This document shows positions 1 to 8,393 of a stretch of DNA of 42,762 bases, in pieces. This DNA is from Promethearchaeota archaeon. GTDB taxonomy: Archaea; Asgardarchaeota; Lokiarchaeia; Sigyniarchaeales; SOKP01. Positions within the stretch are counted from its first letter, which is position 1. Each line of letters begins with the position of its first letter. The stretch is from NCBI GenBank assembly GCA_019058425.1, contig JAHPYZ010000039.1, forward strand, positions 1 to 42,762, given 5' to 3'. The notes below the pieces were generated by a model. That model ran no database searches and was not told the DNA's origin. It worked only from the letters and a program-made list of their open reading frames with translations. A program made the position numbers and the translations under genes.

Positions 1-328
1 TATTCAAATTAGTCTTGATGGAAGCTCTGGTTTTGAAGGACTTAGAACAAGAGTCGAAGCCTTTCATGATTTAATGGTTGGTAACAAGGAAACTAATCCA
101 TTATTTAGAGATGTCAAGTATGTGGTCCCAGATGAAATAAAAAATATATATTTTAAGCCAAAATCCAATTTTGAATATTTCATGTCTAGTATTGAAACCC
201 CCATGTCAAAGGTTTTAATAATGCTGAATCCATCAAAGAAATTAGATGTAGGATTCGCCGTTAAGAATGGACTCGAGTTTTTTTCAAGAAATTCGTTTTT
301 TGATATCGGATCTCTTTTTAACCTTTGA
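1..328 (+). CDS. DUF2229-type (2-hydroxyacyl-CoA dehydratase activase-related) protein, C-terminal fragment cut by window edge
   Basis: Only the last ~108 codons are present; the open frame runs in from the left edge (first full codon at base 2) and ends at TGA 326-328. The first visible residues, with a GFEGLRTRVEAFHDLM stretch, match GMEGFRTRLEAFSDLM near the C-terminus of the next gene (539-1723), so the two are paralogues of the DUF2229/HgdB-like family. Proteins of this family work with ATP-dependent activases of 2-hydroxyacyl-CoA dehydratases. The tail after the conserved stretch is longer than in the downstream paralogue. In bacteria these modules are often fused into one long polypeptide; here they lie in separate genes. 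The N-terminal cysteines cannot be seen, so the exact role stays open. Confidence 0.7.
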   Translation, partial: IQISLDGSSGFEGLRTRVEAFHDLMVGNKETNPLFRDVKYVVPDEIKNIYFKPKSNFEYFMSSIETPMSKVLIMLNPSKKLDVGFAVKNGLEFFSRNSFFDIGSLFNL

Positions 329-538
329 GAGGCTATTTTGTTATGAAATATATACCTTAGATCTGTTATCTAGTGAAATCTCTTTGGAGGAGATTATTAA
401 ATATTGTTGAAATTTTTATTAAAAGCATCATACGATTGATAATCTGTTTATAATGGGTAAATTTTTATTTTAGAGTGAGTTATTTGATATCATAGTTTTG
501 ATCAAATACTTGACTAGGTAAAATTTCTTAGAATTAAG

Positions 539-1723
539 ATGTTAATTTCCTTCCCTAATATGGGCCCTAATTGGGTCGCCTTTAAAACACTCTTTACAAG
601 CCTTGATTTAGATGTGGTCGTTCCTGATCCGACAAATCGTGAGGCAATCAAAATCGGCGTTAAGCAATCTCCAGAGTTCGTTTGTTTTCCATTCAAGGCG
701 ACAATAGGGGATTTTGTAAACGCAATTGAGAAAGGAGCAGATACATTAGTCATGGCGATTGACTGTGGACCTTGTAGGTTCGGATTTTATGCTTCCGTGC
801 AGGAGAGAATTCTAAAGGATATGGGATATAAGAATATAACATTAATACCCCTTGACCAGGCCGATCTGCTTGAATTTCACTGGGTAAAAACACTCCAAGA
901 AGTTAGTGGAAGAAGAGATTTATTTATTTATTCTAAATTTGTAAAAGCAATAATTTTCTTTATAAAAAAGGCCAAATTATTAAACGATATTCAAACAGCT
1001 GAAGGTATATTTCGAGCGTATGAACGAAATCAAGGGGACACAACCACTATTGTTAACAATTTATTAACAAAACTTGATGAAGCTAACACATTGCCTATCC
1101 TAAGAAATTTTAAGAAAGTAATCAAAGAAGATTTTAATAGCTTAGATATTGATAAAAACCGAAGTCCTCTCAAAGTAGGCGTATCAGGTGAGATTCACAT
1201 CAGTTTGGAACCTTATGTGAACCTTGATATTAGGCGTAAATTAGGTGAAATGCAAATTGAAATTCACCAATCAATAAGTCTTTACGATTGGGTAGTCCAC
1301 AAGTTTCACTTAAATTATCACAGAAAATGGTACGGGCATCTTTCGCGGCCCTATTTACCCATGGACATTGGCGGAGAGGCGCAATGGGTGCTGGGAGAAT
1401 ACATAGATAAGGCCCAGGCAGGTTTTGACGGCTTTGTACACGAATATCCTTTCCTGTGTATGCCAGAAGTAACTGCTCGAACAATAATTACAAACAAACT
1501 TAAGAAGATCTACGACCTCCCTATAATATACTTCTCTTTCGACGAACAGAGCGGTATGGAAGGATTCCGAACTCGTTTGGAAGCATTTAGCGATTTAATG
1601 CATGCTCGAAGGAATAAAGAAATTCAAAGCAATGCAAAATTCGTATCGAATGGCAATAAAAAGATATATCCTCATTATGGAGATGTGTTTTATAACGAAT
1701 GTTATCAGATGATACAAAGTTAG
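539..1723 (+). CDS. DUF2229-family protein, 2-hydroxyacyl-CoA dehydratase activase-related (Fe-S)
   Basis: A 394-aa protein of the DUF2229/CoA-protein activase family, related to the cysteine-rich subunits of 2-hydroxyacyl-CoA dehydratases. The N-terminal PNMGPNWVAFKTLF, the PTNREAIKIGVKQSPEFVCFP block with Cys49, the DCGPCRFGFY motif with Cys76 and Cys79, and YPFLCMPEVTAR further on supply likely [4Fe-4S] ligands. The C-terminal GMEGFRTRLEAF block is shared with the gene cut by the left edge. ATG at 539 is chosen because the family normally starts just before this block and an in-frame stop (TAG 515-517) lies close upstream; no good Shine-Dalgarno is visible. It ends 18 bp before the ATPase gene, so the two are probably cotranscribed. 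Parts of the gene are clearly richer in G+C than the rest of the window (1321-1440 is above 50%). Confidence 0.82.
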   Translation: MLISFPNMGPNWVAFKTLFTSLDLDVVVPDPTNREAIKIGVKQSPEFVCFPFKATIGDFVNAIEKGADTLVMAIDCGPCRFGFYASVQERILKDMGYKNITLIPLDQADLLEFHWVKTLQEVSGRRDLFIYSKFVKAIIFFIKKAKLLNDIQTAEGIFRAYERNQGDTTTIVNNLLTKLDEANTLPILRNFKKVIKEDFNSLDIDKNRSPLKVGVSGEIHISLEPYVNLDIRRKLGEMQIEIHQSISLYDWVVHKFHLNYHRKWYGHLSRPYLPMDIGGEAQWVLGEYIDKAQAGFDGFVHEYPFLCMPEVTARTIITNKLKKIYDLPIIYFSFDEQSGMEGFRTRLEAFSDLMHARRNKEIQSNAKFVSNGNKKIYPHYGDVFYNECYQMIQS

Positions 1724-1741
1724 GTATAATGGTGTGAAAAT

Positions 1742-2767
1742 ATGGAAGAAGTATCAGAAAAAGTAATAAAAGAAGAAGCTAAAAAGGACGCGTTCCTTGG
1801 AATTGACATCGGTAGCGTTAGCTGCAAGTTTGTCTTAATGGACACAGAAGGAAATTTACTTACAAGCGTATTTTTACGGAATAGAGGATCTCCTATCGAT
1901 TCCGCAAAAGCAGGAATGGGAGAATTACGAGAGAAAATTAAAGAAAGTGAAAATCTATACGAATATGCGATTCGTTGCTGTGGCACCACGGGTTCAGCAA
2001 GATATCTAACAAAAGCAATAGTTGGAGCTGATCTCGCTAAAACCGAGATAATTGCTCATGCGGTCGCAGCCCAAACTATGTATCCTGACGTTAGAACAAT
2101 ACTGGAAATTGGTGGTCAGGATTCCAAAATAATTCTCTTACGGGATGGTATAATTGTAGATTTTGCCATGAATTCAGTATGCGCTGCTGGGACTGGGTCT
2201 TTTCTTGACCATCAGGCTGCGAGACTCGGAATTCCTATAGAGGAATTTGGTGATTACGCTGTAAAATCAAATAATCCGGTCAGCATCGCGGGTAGATGTA
2301 CCGTATTCGCTGAGTCAGATATGATTCACAAACAAAACGCGGGTTATTCTAAAGCTGATATAATTGCGGGACTATGTGACTCGCTGGTTCGCAACTACAT
2401 GAATAATGTAGGTAAAGGAAAAGATCTCGAAGAACCTATTGTTTTTCAGGGAGGAGTATCCTACAACAAAGGTATAATTAAAGCCTTCGAAAGGCACTTA
2501 GGTTGTAAGGTTATAGTACCAAAATATAATGTCCTTATGGGGGCTCTCGGTATGGCAATCTTAGTTAGAGATTATTATTTAGAACACGAGCATGAGACTA
2601 TATTTAGGGGACTTGAAGTGTCCGATATTGAATTTACCACATCAGCGTTCAACTGTGGCGATTGTCCAAATAACTGTGAGATCGTTCAAGTAAAGATGCC
2701 CGAGTATGGAAATAAGATCATAGCTCGTTGGGGCTCCCGATGTGGAAAATGGGACCAATTAACTTAA
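1742..2767 (+). CDS. Acyl-CoA dehydratase activase, BadF/BadG/BcrA/BcrD (HgdC-type) ATPase
   Basis: A 341-aa ASKHA-fold ATPase that in the characterised family (HgdC) uses ATP to drive an electron into the active-site cluster of a 2-hydroxyacyl-CoA dehydratase. Visible motifs: phosphate-1 loop GIDIGSVSCKFVLMD (res 20-34), GGQDSK (124-129), NSVCAAGTGSFL (144-155) with Cys147, AGRCTVFAESD (183-193) with Cys186, and adenosine motif GGVSYNKG (237-244). Cys147 and Cys186 are 39 residues apart, as in HgdC, and should bridge the dimer [4Fe-4S] cluster. An extra C-terminal piece carries CGDCPNNC (305-312) and Cys334, typical of the larger activases that pair with DUF2229. The start ATG is preceded by GGTG (1731-1734), a plausible Shine-Dalgarno. 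No dehydratase subunit is visible, so the substrate is unknown. Confidence 0.88.
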   Translation: MEEVSEKVIKEEAKKDAFLGIDIGSVSCKFVLMDTEGNLLTSVFLRNRGSPIDSAKAGMGELREKIKESENLYEYAIRCCGTTGSARYLTKAIVGADLAKTEIIAHAVAAQTMYPDVRTILEIGGQDSKIILLRDGIIVDFAMNSVCAAGTGSFLDHQAARLGIPIEEFGDYAVKSNNPVSIAGRCTVFAESDMIHKQNAGYSKADIIAGLCDSLVRNYMNNVGKGKDLEEPIVFQGGVSYNKGIIKAFERHLGCKVIVPKYNVLMGALGMAILVRDYYLEHEHETIFRGLEVSDIEFTTSAFNCGDCPNNCEIVQVKMPEYGNKIIARWGSRCGKWDQLT

Positions 2768-2792
2768 TTAAAGAATAGAGGAAAAAGAAAAG

Positions 2793-2987
2793 ATGTCAGA
2801 TTTTTTTAATCAATTGAAGCATTTAGGAGAGGAATTTCTTGAATCTATTCAACATAAGACTAAATTAAGTACGATTTTTGATCTTTATACTGAAAAAGTA
2901 ATACCCACCTTTGTTTCAGAAAAAGATTTAAAAGAGTATTACGAAAAAAAAATGGAAGAAGTTAATGATTTTATTGATAAATTATAA
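2793..2987 (+). CDS. Small acidic helical protein of unknown function in the activase operon
   Basis: A 64-aa ORF in a tight row, 25 bp after the activase and 16 bp before the acyltransferase-like gene, so it is very likely a real operon member. A GAGG element lies 11 nt before the ATG. The sequence is rich in Glu, Lys and Leu and looks all-helical, with no cysteines, membrane segment or recognisable motif. I do not recognise the family. It could be a small adaptor for one of its neighbours, which is inference from position only. Confidence 0.6.
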   Translation: MSDFFNQLKHLGEEFLESIQHKTKLSTIFDLYTEKVIPTFVSEKDLKEYYEKKMEEVNDFIDKL

Positions 2988-3003
2988 TAAAAGGTAATAA
3001 AAT

Positions 3004-3711
3004 ATGAGTGAAAGTACAGAAAGTACAAATCCGGAAATAAAGGAAGAAGGAGATAAATTAAATCCAAAAGTAATTGCTTTCGATATGCTTTATGGCGCTG
3101 TGAAAGGATTAAGCGGTTTATTCTTTAAAGCTTTCATGGATTTACAAATTGATGGCCAAAATAATATTCCAATAAGAGGTAAAGCGATTTTAACAACAAT
3201 TACACCAAATATAATTCGAGATATGTTAATTATCACTCAGGTATCAGGGAGAAAAATTCATTTTATGCTTGATCCTAAGTTAATGAAACACCAGTTAGCT
3301 GGCCCAGTTTTAAAAAGCCTAGGAATGATTAGAGGAACTGAAAGTAAGGAAGATACTGAACCTATCGAAAAAATCTTTGAGATTTTAAACGAGAAAGGTG
3401 ATCTTGTTGGAATGACTCCTGAAGCAAGGCATGATCGTGAAGTTCAGGTGAAGTCTATGGCTGCAATTATTAAATTTGCTATAGCAGGAGATGCTCCAAT
3501 AATCCCAATAGCTATTAGCACGCATAAAACTAAGATTTTAAATATGTTTACAGGGGATGGCATAAAAGTAAAAGTTGGAACACCTCTGCGTGTCGAAAAA
3601 AGATTAAATCGAGAGAAACATCGAGCTGAACGCTATGAACTAGCAGAAGATATAATAAATATTATTGAATCCCTTAAAGACGTACCAGAAGTCGAAGAAA
3701 ATAATTATTAA
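3004..3711 (+). CDS. PlsC-like lysophospholipid acyltransferase-fold protein lacking the catalytic His
   Basis: A 235-aa protein that aligns with the PlsC/LPLAT family. A GKAILTTITPNIIRDML block (res 59-75) stands at the usual NHxxxxD motif, MTPEARHD (137-144) at the FPEGTRS motif, and APIIPIAI (164-171) at motif IV. The active His of HxxxxD is Pro68 here, while Asp73 is kept, and the Gly of PEG is Ala. By family knowledge that His is required for acyl transfer, so this copy is probably inactive as an acyltransferase, or it has been recruited to bind lipid or acyl-CoA. No clear transmembrane helix is present, though res 30-48 are amphipathic. It follows the activase genes closely (16-bp gap to the small ORF), which suggests an acyl-CoA-related role. 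It is followed by an AT-rich gap of ~190 bp. Confidence 0.72.
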   Translation: MSESTESTNPEIKEEGDKLNPKVIAFDMLYGAVKGLSGLFFKAFMDLQIDGQNNIPIRGKAILTTITPNIIRDMLIITQVSGRKIHFMLDPKLMKHQLAGPVLKSLGMIRGTESKEDTEPIEKIFEILNEKGDLVGMTPEARHDREVQVKSMAAIIKFAIAGDAPIIPIAISTHKTKILNMFTGDGIKVKVGTPLRVEKRLNREKHRAERYELAEDIINIIESLKDVPEVEENNY

Positions 3712-3901
3712 ATTTTGTTTTTTATCTAATTTTTATATTGTTTAATACTATACAACTTATCTATAATTCATTAATATTATGCCTGTCAATATAAATCACT
3801 CTCCATGTAAGTAGTAAAAGTTTGGATGAAATGGGAAAAACTATACCTAAATGCTTTATAATCTAAACGGTCTACTAAATTCATAGGAGAGGATTTTTTA
3901 A

Positions 3902-4249
3902 ATGAAAGTTAAAAAAATTAGTTTAAACATAAAGGATGTAATAATTGACGTTGTTTTGTGTCCAAAAACTAATTTATATTTGCAAAGTTTATATTGTCAT
4001 CGGTGTGGTTATTTTAATTTTGATGATAGGTCGTCTATTGATTGTCATTATAAAAAACCACTAGTAAACAGAGCAGATCACCAGAAGGATGAACTAATAA
4101 AGATATTTTCAGAGATTAAAAATAAAAGAGAAGATGAATTACTACAAGTGAGTGATAAAGAAAACTCCGAACCTAAAACTAATACTGAACTTCTTAGAGT
4201 AGAACTTTTACAGGCTTTAAAGAAGAAGAACGATTCTATAAGAACCTAA
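3902..4249 (+). CDS. Small protein with N-terminal Cys/His zinc-binding motif, unknown function
   Basis: A 115-aa protein preceded by a strong Shine-Dalgarno (AGGAGAGG, ~8 nt before ATG). The N-terminal half holds Cys and His at LCPKTNLY, LYCHRCGYFNFDD and DCHYKKP, a plausible zinc knuckle. The C-terminal half is charged and helical, probably a coiled coil. No family was recognised. It stands alone: the next gene converges on it from the other strand, and a ~190-bp gap separates it from the preceding operon. A regulatory or adaptor role is possible but not shown. Confidence 0.6.
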   Translation: MKVKKISLNIKDVIIDVVLCPKTNLYLQSLYCHRCGYFNFDDRSSIDCHYKKPLVNRADHQKDELIKIFSEIKNKREDELLQVSDKENSEPKTNTELLRVELLQALKKKNDSIRT

Positions 4250-4285
4250 TTCTCTTAACATAGATTAGAACATATTTAAACTATC

Positions 4286-4897
4286 TTAATTATTCCAATG
4301 TACAAATATCTGAAATTTAAACGCTTTCCCTTTATATTCTCCATCGCTTATTGCAGAGAATTCAAATCCATTACGTTTATGCCAATATACAGATGCTTTA
4401 TTAAACAATGGTTCTTCTACAATAAAGGCAACTATTGGTGTGTTTATTAATTTTAGGGAATTAAGAAAAATTACAGATCCCACTCCTTTGCGCTTATATT
4501 CTGGTAAAATGCTCACCTGGTCTAAGTAAGCAAATTCTATATCCTTATTTAGGAGTAATTCCTTGGTTCGTTCATTTTCAAAAGATAGATTACCAATAAC
4601 ATCTCTTACCTTAATTATATCATATTTTTTTCTATGAATGCTCGCAAATCCGATAATTGTTCTATTTTTATTCTTCGCAACATAAATATCTACATTTGGA
4701 TCTTCTATAAGTTTAATGTAATACTCTTTATCGACTTCTTTTCGTAAGAATCCTTCTTCTTCCAATTTGATTCTCTGTTTTTTAGGGATTTCATCAACAT
4801 CTCTTACTTCAATTAAATTTTGTTTTAGAGCATTTAGAATTCCTTCAGCATCTTCTATTTTAGCAGTTTCAACCTTGATTGTAGATTTCTGAGTCAT
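4286..4897 (-). CDS. GNAT-family N-acetyltransferase
   Basis: A 203-aa protein with the GNAT fold. The acetyl-CoA-binding motif A is clear: a YLDQVSILPEYKRKGVG block with the R/Q-x-x-G-x-G signature (KRKGVG), followed by a helix. Before it lies a NRTIIGFASI strand and after it VYWHKRNGFEFSAISDGEYKG, the usual YxxxGF region. It starts with an unremarkable ATG on the minus strand and is convergent with the small zinc protein. The acceptor cannot be told from sequence; candidates are protein N-termini, small amines or antibiotics. Confident of family, not of substrate. Confidence 0.85.
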   Translation of the reverse strand: MTQKSTIKVETAKIEDAEGILNALKQNLIEVRDVDEIPKKQRIKLEEEGFLRKEVDKEYYIKLIEDPNVDIYVAKNKNRTIIGFASIHRKKYDIIKVRDVIGNLSFENERTKELLLNKDIEFAYLDQVSILPEYKRKGVGSVIFLNSLKLINTPIVAFIVEEPLFNKASVYWHKRNGFEFSAISDGEYKGKAFKFQIFVHWNN

Positions 4898-5056
4898 TTT
4901 AAATTTTTCCTAAAAAAATATATTAATTATCTAAAAAAAAATCAAAACCATTATTTCATATTATGTATACTAATATAATTCCACATTTAATAAAATGAGA
5001 TTATTTTAAATTTTTAAGAAACATATCATATATTAACAATTTTTAAGGGATAATTT

Positions 5057-6457
5057 ATGAGTTATTCTACTTCAGAAGAGGAATATACATTTAAGGTAAG
5101 TCTAGTATTTTGGAAATTTTATGAATTAGGTAAATATTTTGAATTACCTAAATTAAGGGATTATTTAGAAAATGAAGGTACTTTGAAAACTTATGAGAAT
5201 TATCATTGTCAATTGAAACATCCTGTTACTAGAGAAAAATGCCATCAGCCTTTAAAATGGATTTCTAGTCGATCACACCTCTATGCGCCTATATGTTTTA
5301 AAATTGAGAGAGCACAAGACTTTTCATCTGCAATAAACACAAATATTACTGGAAATATTCGATTAGAAGGACACATACATTACGGGTCTGTACTTGTTAT
5401 CCATTGTGAATTGAGATTTGATAATTATCATACTCTTGAGGATTTTATTGAAATTTCACAACCTGAAAATATAATTCTTGGAAATACTAATAGACCTATA
5501 ACTGAAAGGTTTATTGAAATTAGAGATGATATAATCAATCTTCTTGGTAGGGGAGAATTTCTTGATAAACCAAAATTGGAATCTGTTTTGGAACCATGGC
5601 ACCATACTTGGATAATATGGGATGCTAAACCAGATTTTAATAGAGCTGATTATCGCTTTGTTGGAGATGAAATCGGTAAAACTGCTCATTATTCAATTGG
5701 TCTCACTTTAAGAACAGACAAATATCGTGAATTAGATCCAATTGCTTATAGAAATCAAATCAATCTCAAAAATCTCAGTCCTTATAAGGATGAATTCGTA
5801 ATGATAACTCATGCAGGAAATGTAGTAATCCCTGGTCCAGGTCTATTGGATCCTGATTCTATGAAAAATTTATTCATTGATACACTTTTTGCTCCTGAAG
5901 TAGGAAATGTACAAAGGTTTCTGATATTAATGCATATGGAGAATATTTTAGTAGTCGCAGAAAAATTCGATAGGATTATTTCAGAAAATCGTGCGATGGA
6001 GGAAGATCTGACACTAAAGGAAAAAATTGAGCGCCTTGAAGAATTGGAAACCGAATTAAATAGAATTATTCTTGAATTGAATAAAGATATAATCATCTCA
6101 AAAATTACAAGACTCCTGTTTACAAGCACTTTTAAAACAAGCATGTTTAATGAGCAAATTGATAAGTTAGATGGATTCACATTTTCCAAAGCTACAGATG
6201 ATGTGATAGTAAGGATTAGAAAAACTCTAAATCGAGAAAGAAATACACTTAACACTAAATCTTCTGCAATAGAAAATAAATTTCTAGCGATTCTTAATTA
6301 TCTTGCATTGTTCGAATTAGCTACATTAGTTATTTCTTTAGCTTTAGGTGATATTACACAAGATCTTCCATATATTGGTGTTATACAAATAGTGGTTGCA
6401 TTATCAATAGTAGTAATCGCTATAATATTGTTGAGGATTCAAGAGAAAAAACTATAA
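5057..6457 (+). CDS. Membrane-anchored protein with Cys/His-rich N-terminus, coiled coil and two C-terminal TM helices; unknown function
   Basis: A 466-aa protein with a Shine-Dalgarno (AAGGGA) before the ATG. The N-terminal ~90 residues contain spaced Cys/His (HCQLKHPVTREKCHQP, then PICFK) that could bind a metal. The middle is a soluble domain of mixed strands (res ~100-300). Residues ~315-350 (EEDLTLKEKIERLEELETEL) form a predicted coiled coil. The C-terminus has two hydrophobic helices, around ILNYLALFELATLVISLAL and YIGVIQIVVALSIVVIAIILL, and ends RIQEKKL. Helices followed by two C-terminal TM segments recall the CorA layout, but the GMN metal-channel motif is absent, so I do not call it CorA. 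A comparable soluble-domain plus two-TM layout is seen in the gene at 40731. A T8 run follows the stop. Confidence 0.6.
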   Translation: MSYSTSEEEYTFKVSLVFWKFYELGKYFELPKLRDYLENEGTLKTYENYHCQLKHPVTREKCHQPLKWISSRSHLYAPICFKIERAQDFSSAINTNITGNIRLEGHIHYGSVLVIHCELRFDNYHTLEDFIEISQPENIILGNTNRPITERFIEIRDDIINLLGRGEFLDKPKLESVLEPWHHTWIIWDAKPDFNRADYRFVGDEIGKTAHYSIGLTLRTDKYRELDPIAYRNQINLKNLSPYKDEFVMITHAGNVVIPGPGLLDPDSMKNLFIDTLFAPEVGNVQRFLILMHMENILVVAEKFDRIISENRAMEEDLTLKEKIERLEELETELNRIILELNKDIIISKITRLLFTSTFKTSMFNEQIDKLDGFTFSKATDDVIVRIRKTLNRERNTLNTKSSAIENKFLAILNYLALFELATLVISLALGDITQDLPYIGVIQIVVALSIVVIAIILLRIQEKKL

Positions 6458-6473
6458 TTAAAAAAGGATATCA

Positions 6474-6481
6474 TTTTTTTT
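6474..6481 (+). terminator. Poly-T transcription terminator
   Basis: A run of eight T on the plus strand just after the stop at 6457. Archaeal RNA polymerase (with FttA/aCPSF1) terminates at U-tracts without needing a hairpin. It probably ends the transcript of the membrane-anchored protein. Confidence 0.5.
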
Positions 6482-6526
6482 CTTATAATAATTAGAATGT
6501 TATAAAATTAGGAATTTAGATTGATT

Positions 6527-7678
6527 ATGGTAGATTTCATAAGAATTACAGGGAATCATCTTGAGCGAGGATTTCAACAAGGAGAACAATTGAAAGATAA
6601 AATTCATAATATGTTCGATATTGTCTTTCACTCAAAAATGTTTTCAGAAGTCACCTCTAAATTAATTCCTCTCTCAGTTGTTAAACTTGGTTTAGGTATT
6701 ATGGGTAAAAAGAATATGAAGAAGGCCTTACAACAGTTTGGTCTTAATCAGTATGAGAAAATGATGTCAATAGGAAAAGCGGCATCAATAAAAAAGTATA
6801 TCACTTATGGAGCTCATTTTATCGAGGTTATGTCAGGAGATCCAAATTCCCTTTATAAAAATCCACCAGTTCAAGCGTGCTCAATGATCTTTGCACTTCC
6901 TGAAGCTACTTCAGAAAATTTGATGATTTTTGGGCGTAATTATGATTTTCCTAATGTTCTTCAACCATTTCAAGTAGTTCGAGAAGAAGTACCGGATGAT
7001 GGTTATAAAAATATAAATTTTACCCAATATCCACTATCGGGGTGCCATATGGGATTAAATGAAAAAGGTTTAGCAATTGGTTATAATTATGGCCGTTCTT
7101 GGAAGCAAAATCCACTCGACTTCAGGTTGAGGGGTGTCCCTGGTACATTTATAGTTCAAGAGATATTGGAAACTTGTGCGACAACTCAAGAAGCGATTAA
7201 ATTTATTACAAATTTTAAAAGTCGCTCAAATGGATGCCATTATGGATTTATGGATGCTTCAGGAGATACATGCGTAATTGAGACTACAAGCACTCGGTAT
7301 GCAATTCGCCGACCTGAAGATGGGATATTAGCACATACAAACCATTATCAAACTGAAGAACTAAAAGATGCTAATTTACCCGAATACGTACGGTTTAAAA
7401 TGAACGATATGGATATCAGTCCCATTGAATCTCCAATAAGACGTTATCAGAGAGAAATTGAGTTATTAAATAAACATAAAGGTAAAATTACTATGGCAAC
7501 ATTTAAAGATATTTTAAGTGACCATGATAACAGAGACCCAGATGACTTTACAGTATGTACTCATGGTCCCGCAGCGGGAACTTTATCATCAATAATAGTT
7601 CTTCCAACTAAAAGGGAGTTTTGGGTTACCGATAATCATCCATGCAGTTCTGAATATCAGAAATTTACTCTACAATAA
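6527..7678 (+). CDS. Ntn-hydrolase of the peptidase C45 / acyl-CoA:6-APA acyltransferase (AAT) family
   Basis: A ~383-aa protein of the C45/AAT-like choloylglycine-hydrolase superfamily. The N-terminal ITGNHLERGFQQGEQL matches the family's opening repeat. The likely nucleophile is the Cys in NPPVQACSMIFAL (Cys118 counted from ATG 6527), exposed by autocatalytic cleavage, and is followed by the conserved FGRNYDFP. Later family features are GCHMGLNEKGLAIGYNYG and HTNHY, and a DNRDPDDFTVCTHGP segment near the C-terminus. Family members cut or transfer amide-linked acyl groups (acyl-peptides, N-acyl amino acids); the substrate here is unknown. The frame is also open to TTG 6521, but ATG 6527 is more usual; no strong Shine-Dalgarno is visible. 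No signal peptide. A poly-A/poly-T stretch separates it from the convergent gene. Confidence 0.85.
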   Translation: MVDFIRITGNHLERGFQQGEQLKDKIHNMFDIVFHSKMFSEVTSKLIPLSVVKLGLGIMGKKNMKKALQQFGLNQYEKMMSIGKAASIKKYITYGAHFIEVMSGDPNSLYKNPPVQACSMIFALPEATSENLMIFGRNYDFPNVLQPFQVVREEVPDDGYKNINFTQYPLSGCHMGLNEKGLAIGYNYGRSWKQNPLDFRLRGVPGTFIVQEILETCATTQEAIKFITNFKSRSNGCHYGFMDASGDTCVIETTSTRYAIRRPEDGILAHTNHYQTEELKDANLPEYVRFKMNDMDISPIESPIRRYQREIELLNKHKGKITMATFKDILSDHDNRDPDDFTVCTHGPAAGTLSSIIVLPTKREFWVTDNHPCSSEYQKFTLQ

Positions 7679-7695
7679 AAAAAAAAAGAAAAAAA
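7676..7695 (-). terminator. A/T homopolymer tract between convergent genes
   Basis: The plus strand reads as nearly unbroken A with one G here, so the minus-strand transcript of the 162-aa gene ends in a long U-tract directly after its stop codon. This fits archaeal intrinsic termination. Confidence 0.5.
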
Positions 7696-7697
7696 GC

Positions 7698-8186
7698 TTA
7701 ATATCTTGTTCTTGTTGCTTGAATTCTAAGTTTAGCTTTAGTATTCTCTTTTGCATCTTGAAGAACTACATATTCCGTTTTAGAGGGCAATTTTACCTCG
7801 AATTCTTGTTCAGCAATAGTTTCATTCCTTTTCAAGTGATCTTGTTCTCTTAATATGACCTTTATCTTTGCTATGGAGGGTTTACCCACTCGAATGGTTT
7901 TAAATTGACTCCAAAGAGACATATCAGCTTTACTGGTGAATTCCTGATTCCTTTGTAATTTTATGAACCCCTTATTTGGCCATCTTGCTTTGAATGTTTT
8001 TTCGCCATCTATTTTGAAATAAAATTCTCCACGCCAACCCATTATATCATAATCCTTTAGAGTTTTCAAACTCATTAATTCTACACTAATTAAAAATCGT
8101 TCCTTTTCTTCTCCTTCTTGATCTTGTGTGAAAGATTGGTCTTTTGCATACGTTTTTTTAGATTTTGCATAATAACGCCGAGGCAT
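7698..8186 (-). CDS. Conserved-looking beta-rich protein, unknown function
   Basis: A 162-aa protein with a basic, Tyr/Lys-rich N-terminus (MPRRYYAKSKKTYAK) and then an alternating hydrophobic pattern suggesting a beta-sandwich: KERFLISVELMSL, RGEFYFKIDGEKTFKARWP, AKIKVILREQD, AEQEFEVKLP, AKLRIQATRTRY. The order of strands recalls C2-like or other small beta-sandwich domains, but no diagnostic motif is present. No cysteines and no membrane segment. It is a single gene on the minus strand between two plus-strand genes; its stop lies beside the T-run (minus strand) that separates it from the C45 gene. I do not recognise the family. Confidence 0.55.
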   Translation of the reverse strand: MPRRYYAKSKKTYAKDQSFTQDQEGEEKERFLISVELMSLKTLKDYDIMGWRGEFYFKIDGEKTFKARWPNKGFIKLQRNQEFTSKADMSLWSQFKTIRVGKPSIAKIKVILREQDHLKRNETIAEQEFEVKLPSKTEYVVLQDAKENTKAKLRIQATRTRY

Positions 8187-8393
8187 TTCATTTTCACCTT
8201 TATATTTTGATTTTGTTTGATAATATGTTTTAACTCTAGTATAAATAATATCTATATATGTTTTTTTGTTAAATAGGTGGTTATTAGTAGATTGCTAAAT
8301 ATTAAATAATCATTTTATTAGCTAGATTTATTAATACAAAGATCTAAGTATGAATTAGCTGAAGATATTAATTTTAAAACACTAGGTGTAATA

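Noticed and set aside
5809..6255. A long open frame on the minus strand (148 codons)
   Set aside because: It lies wholly opposite the convincing 5057-6457 gene, is Ser/Ile/Asn-rich as expected for antisense of AT-rich coding sequence, and matches no known protein pattern.
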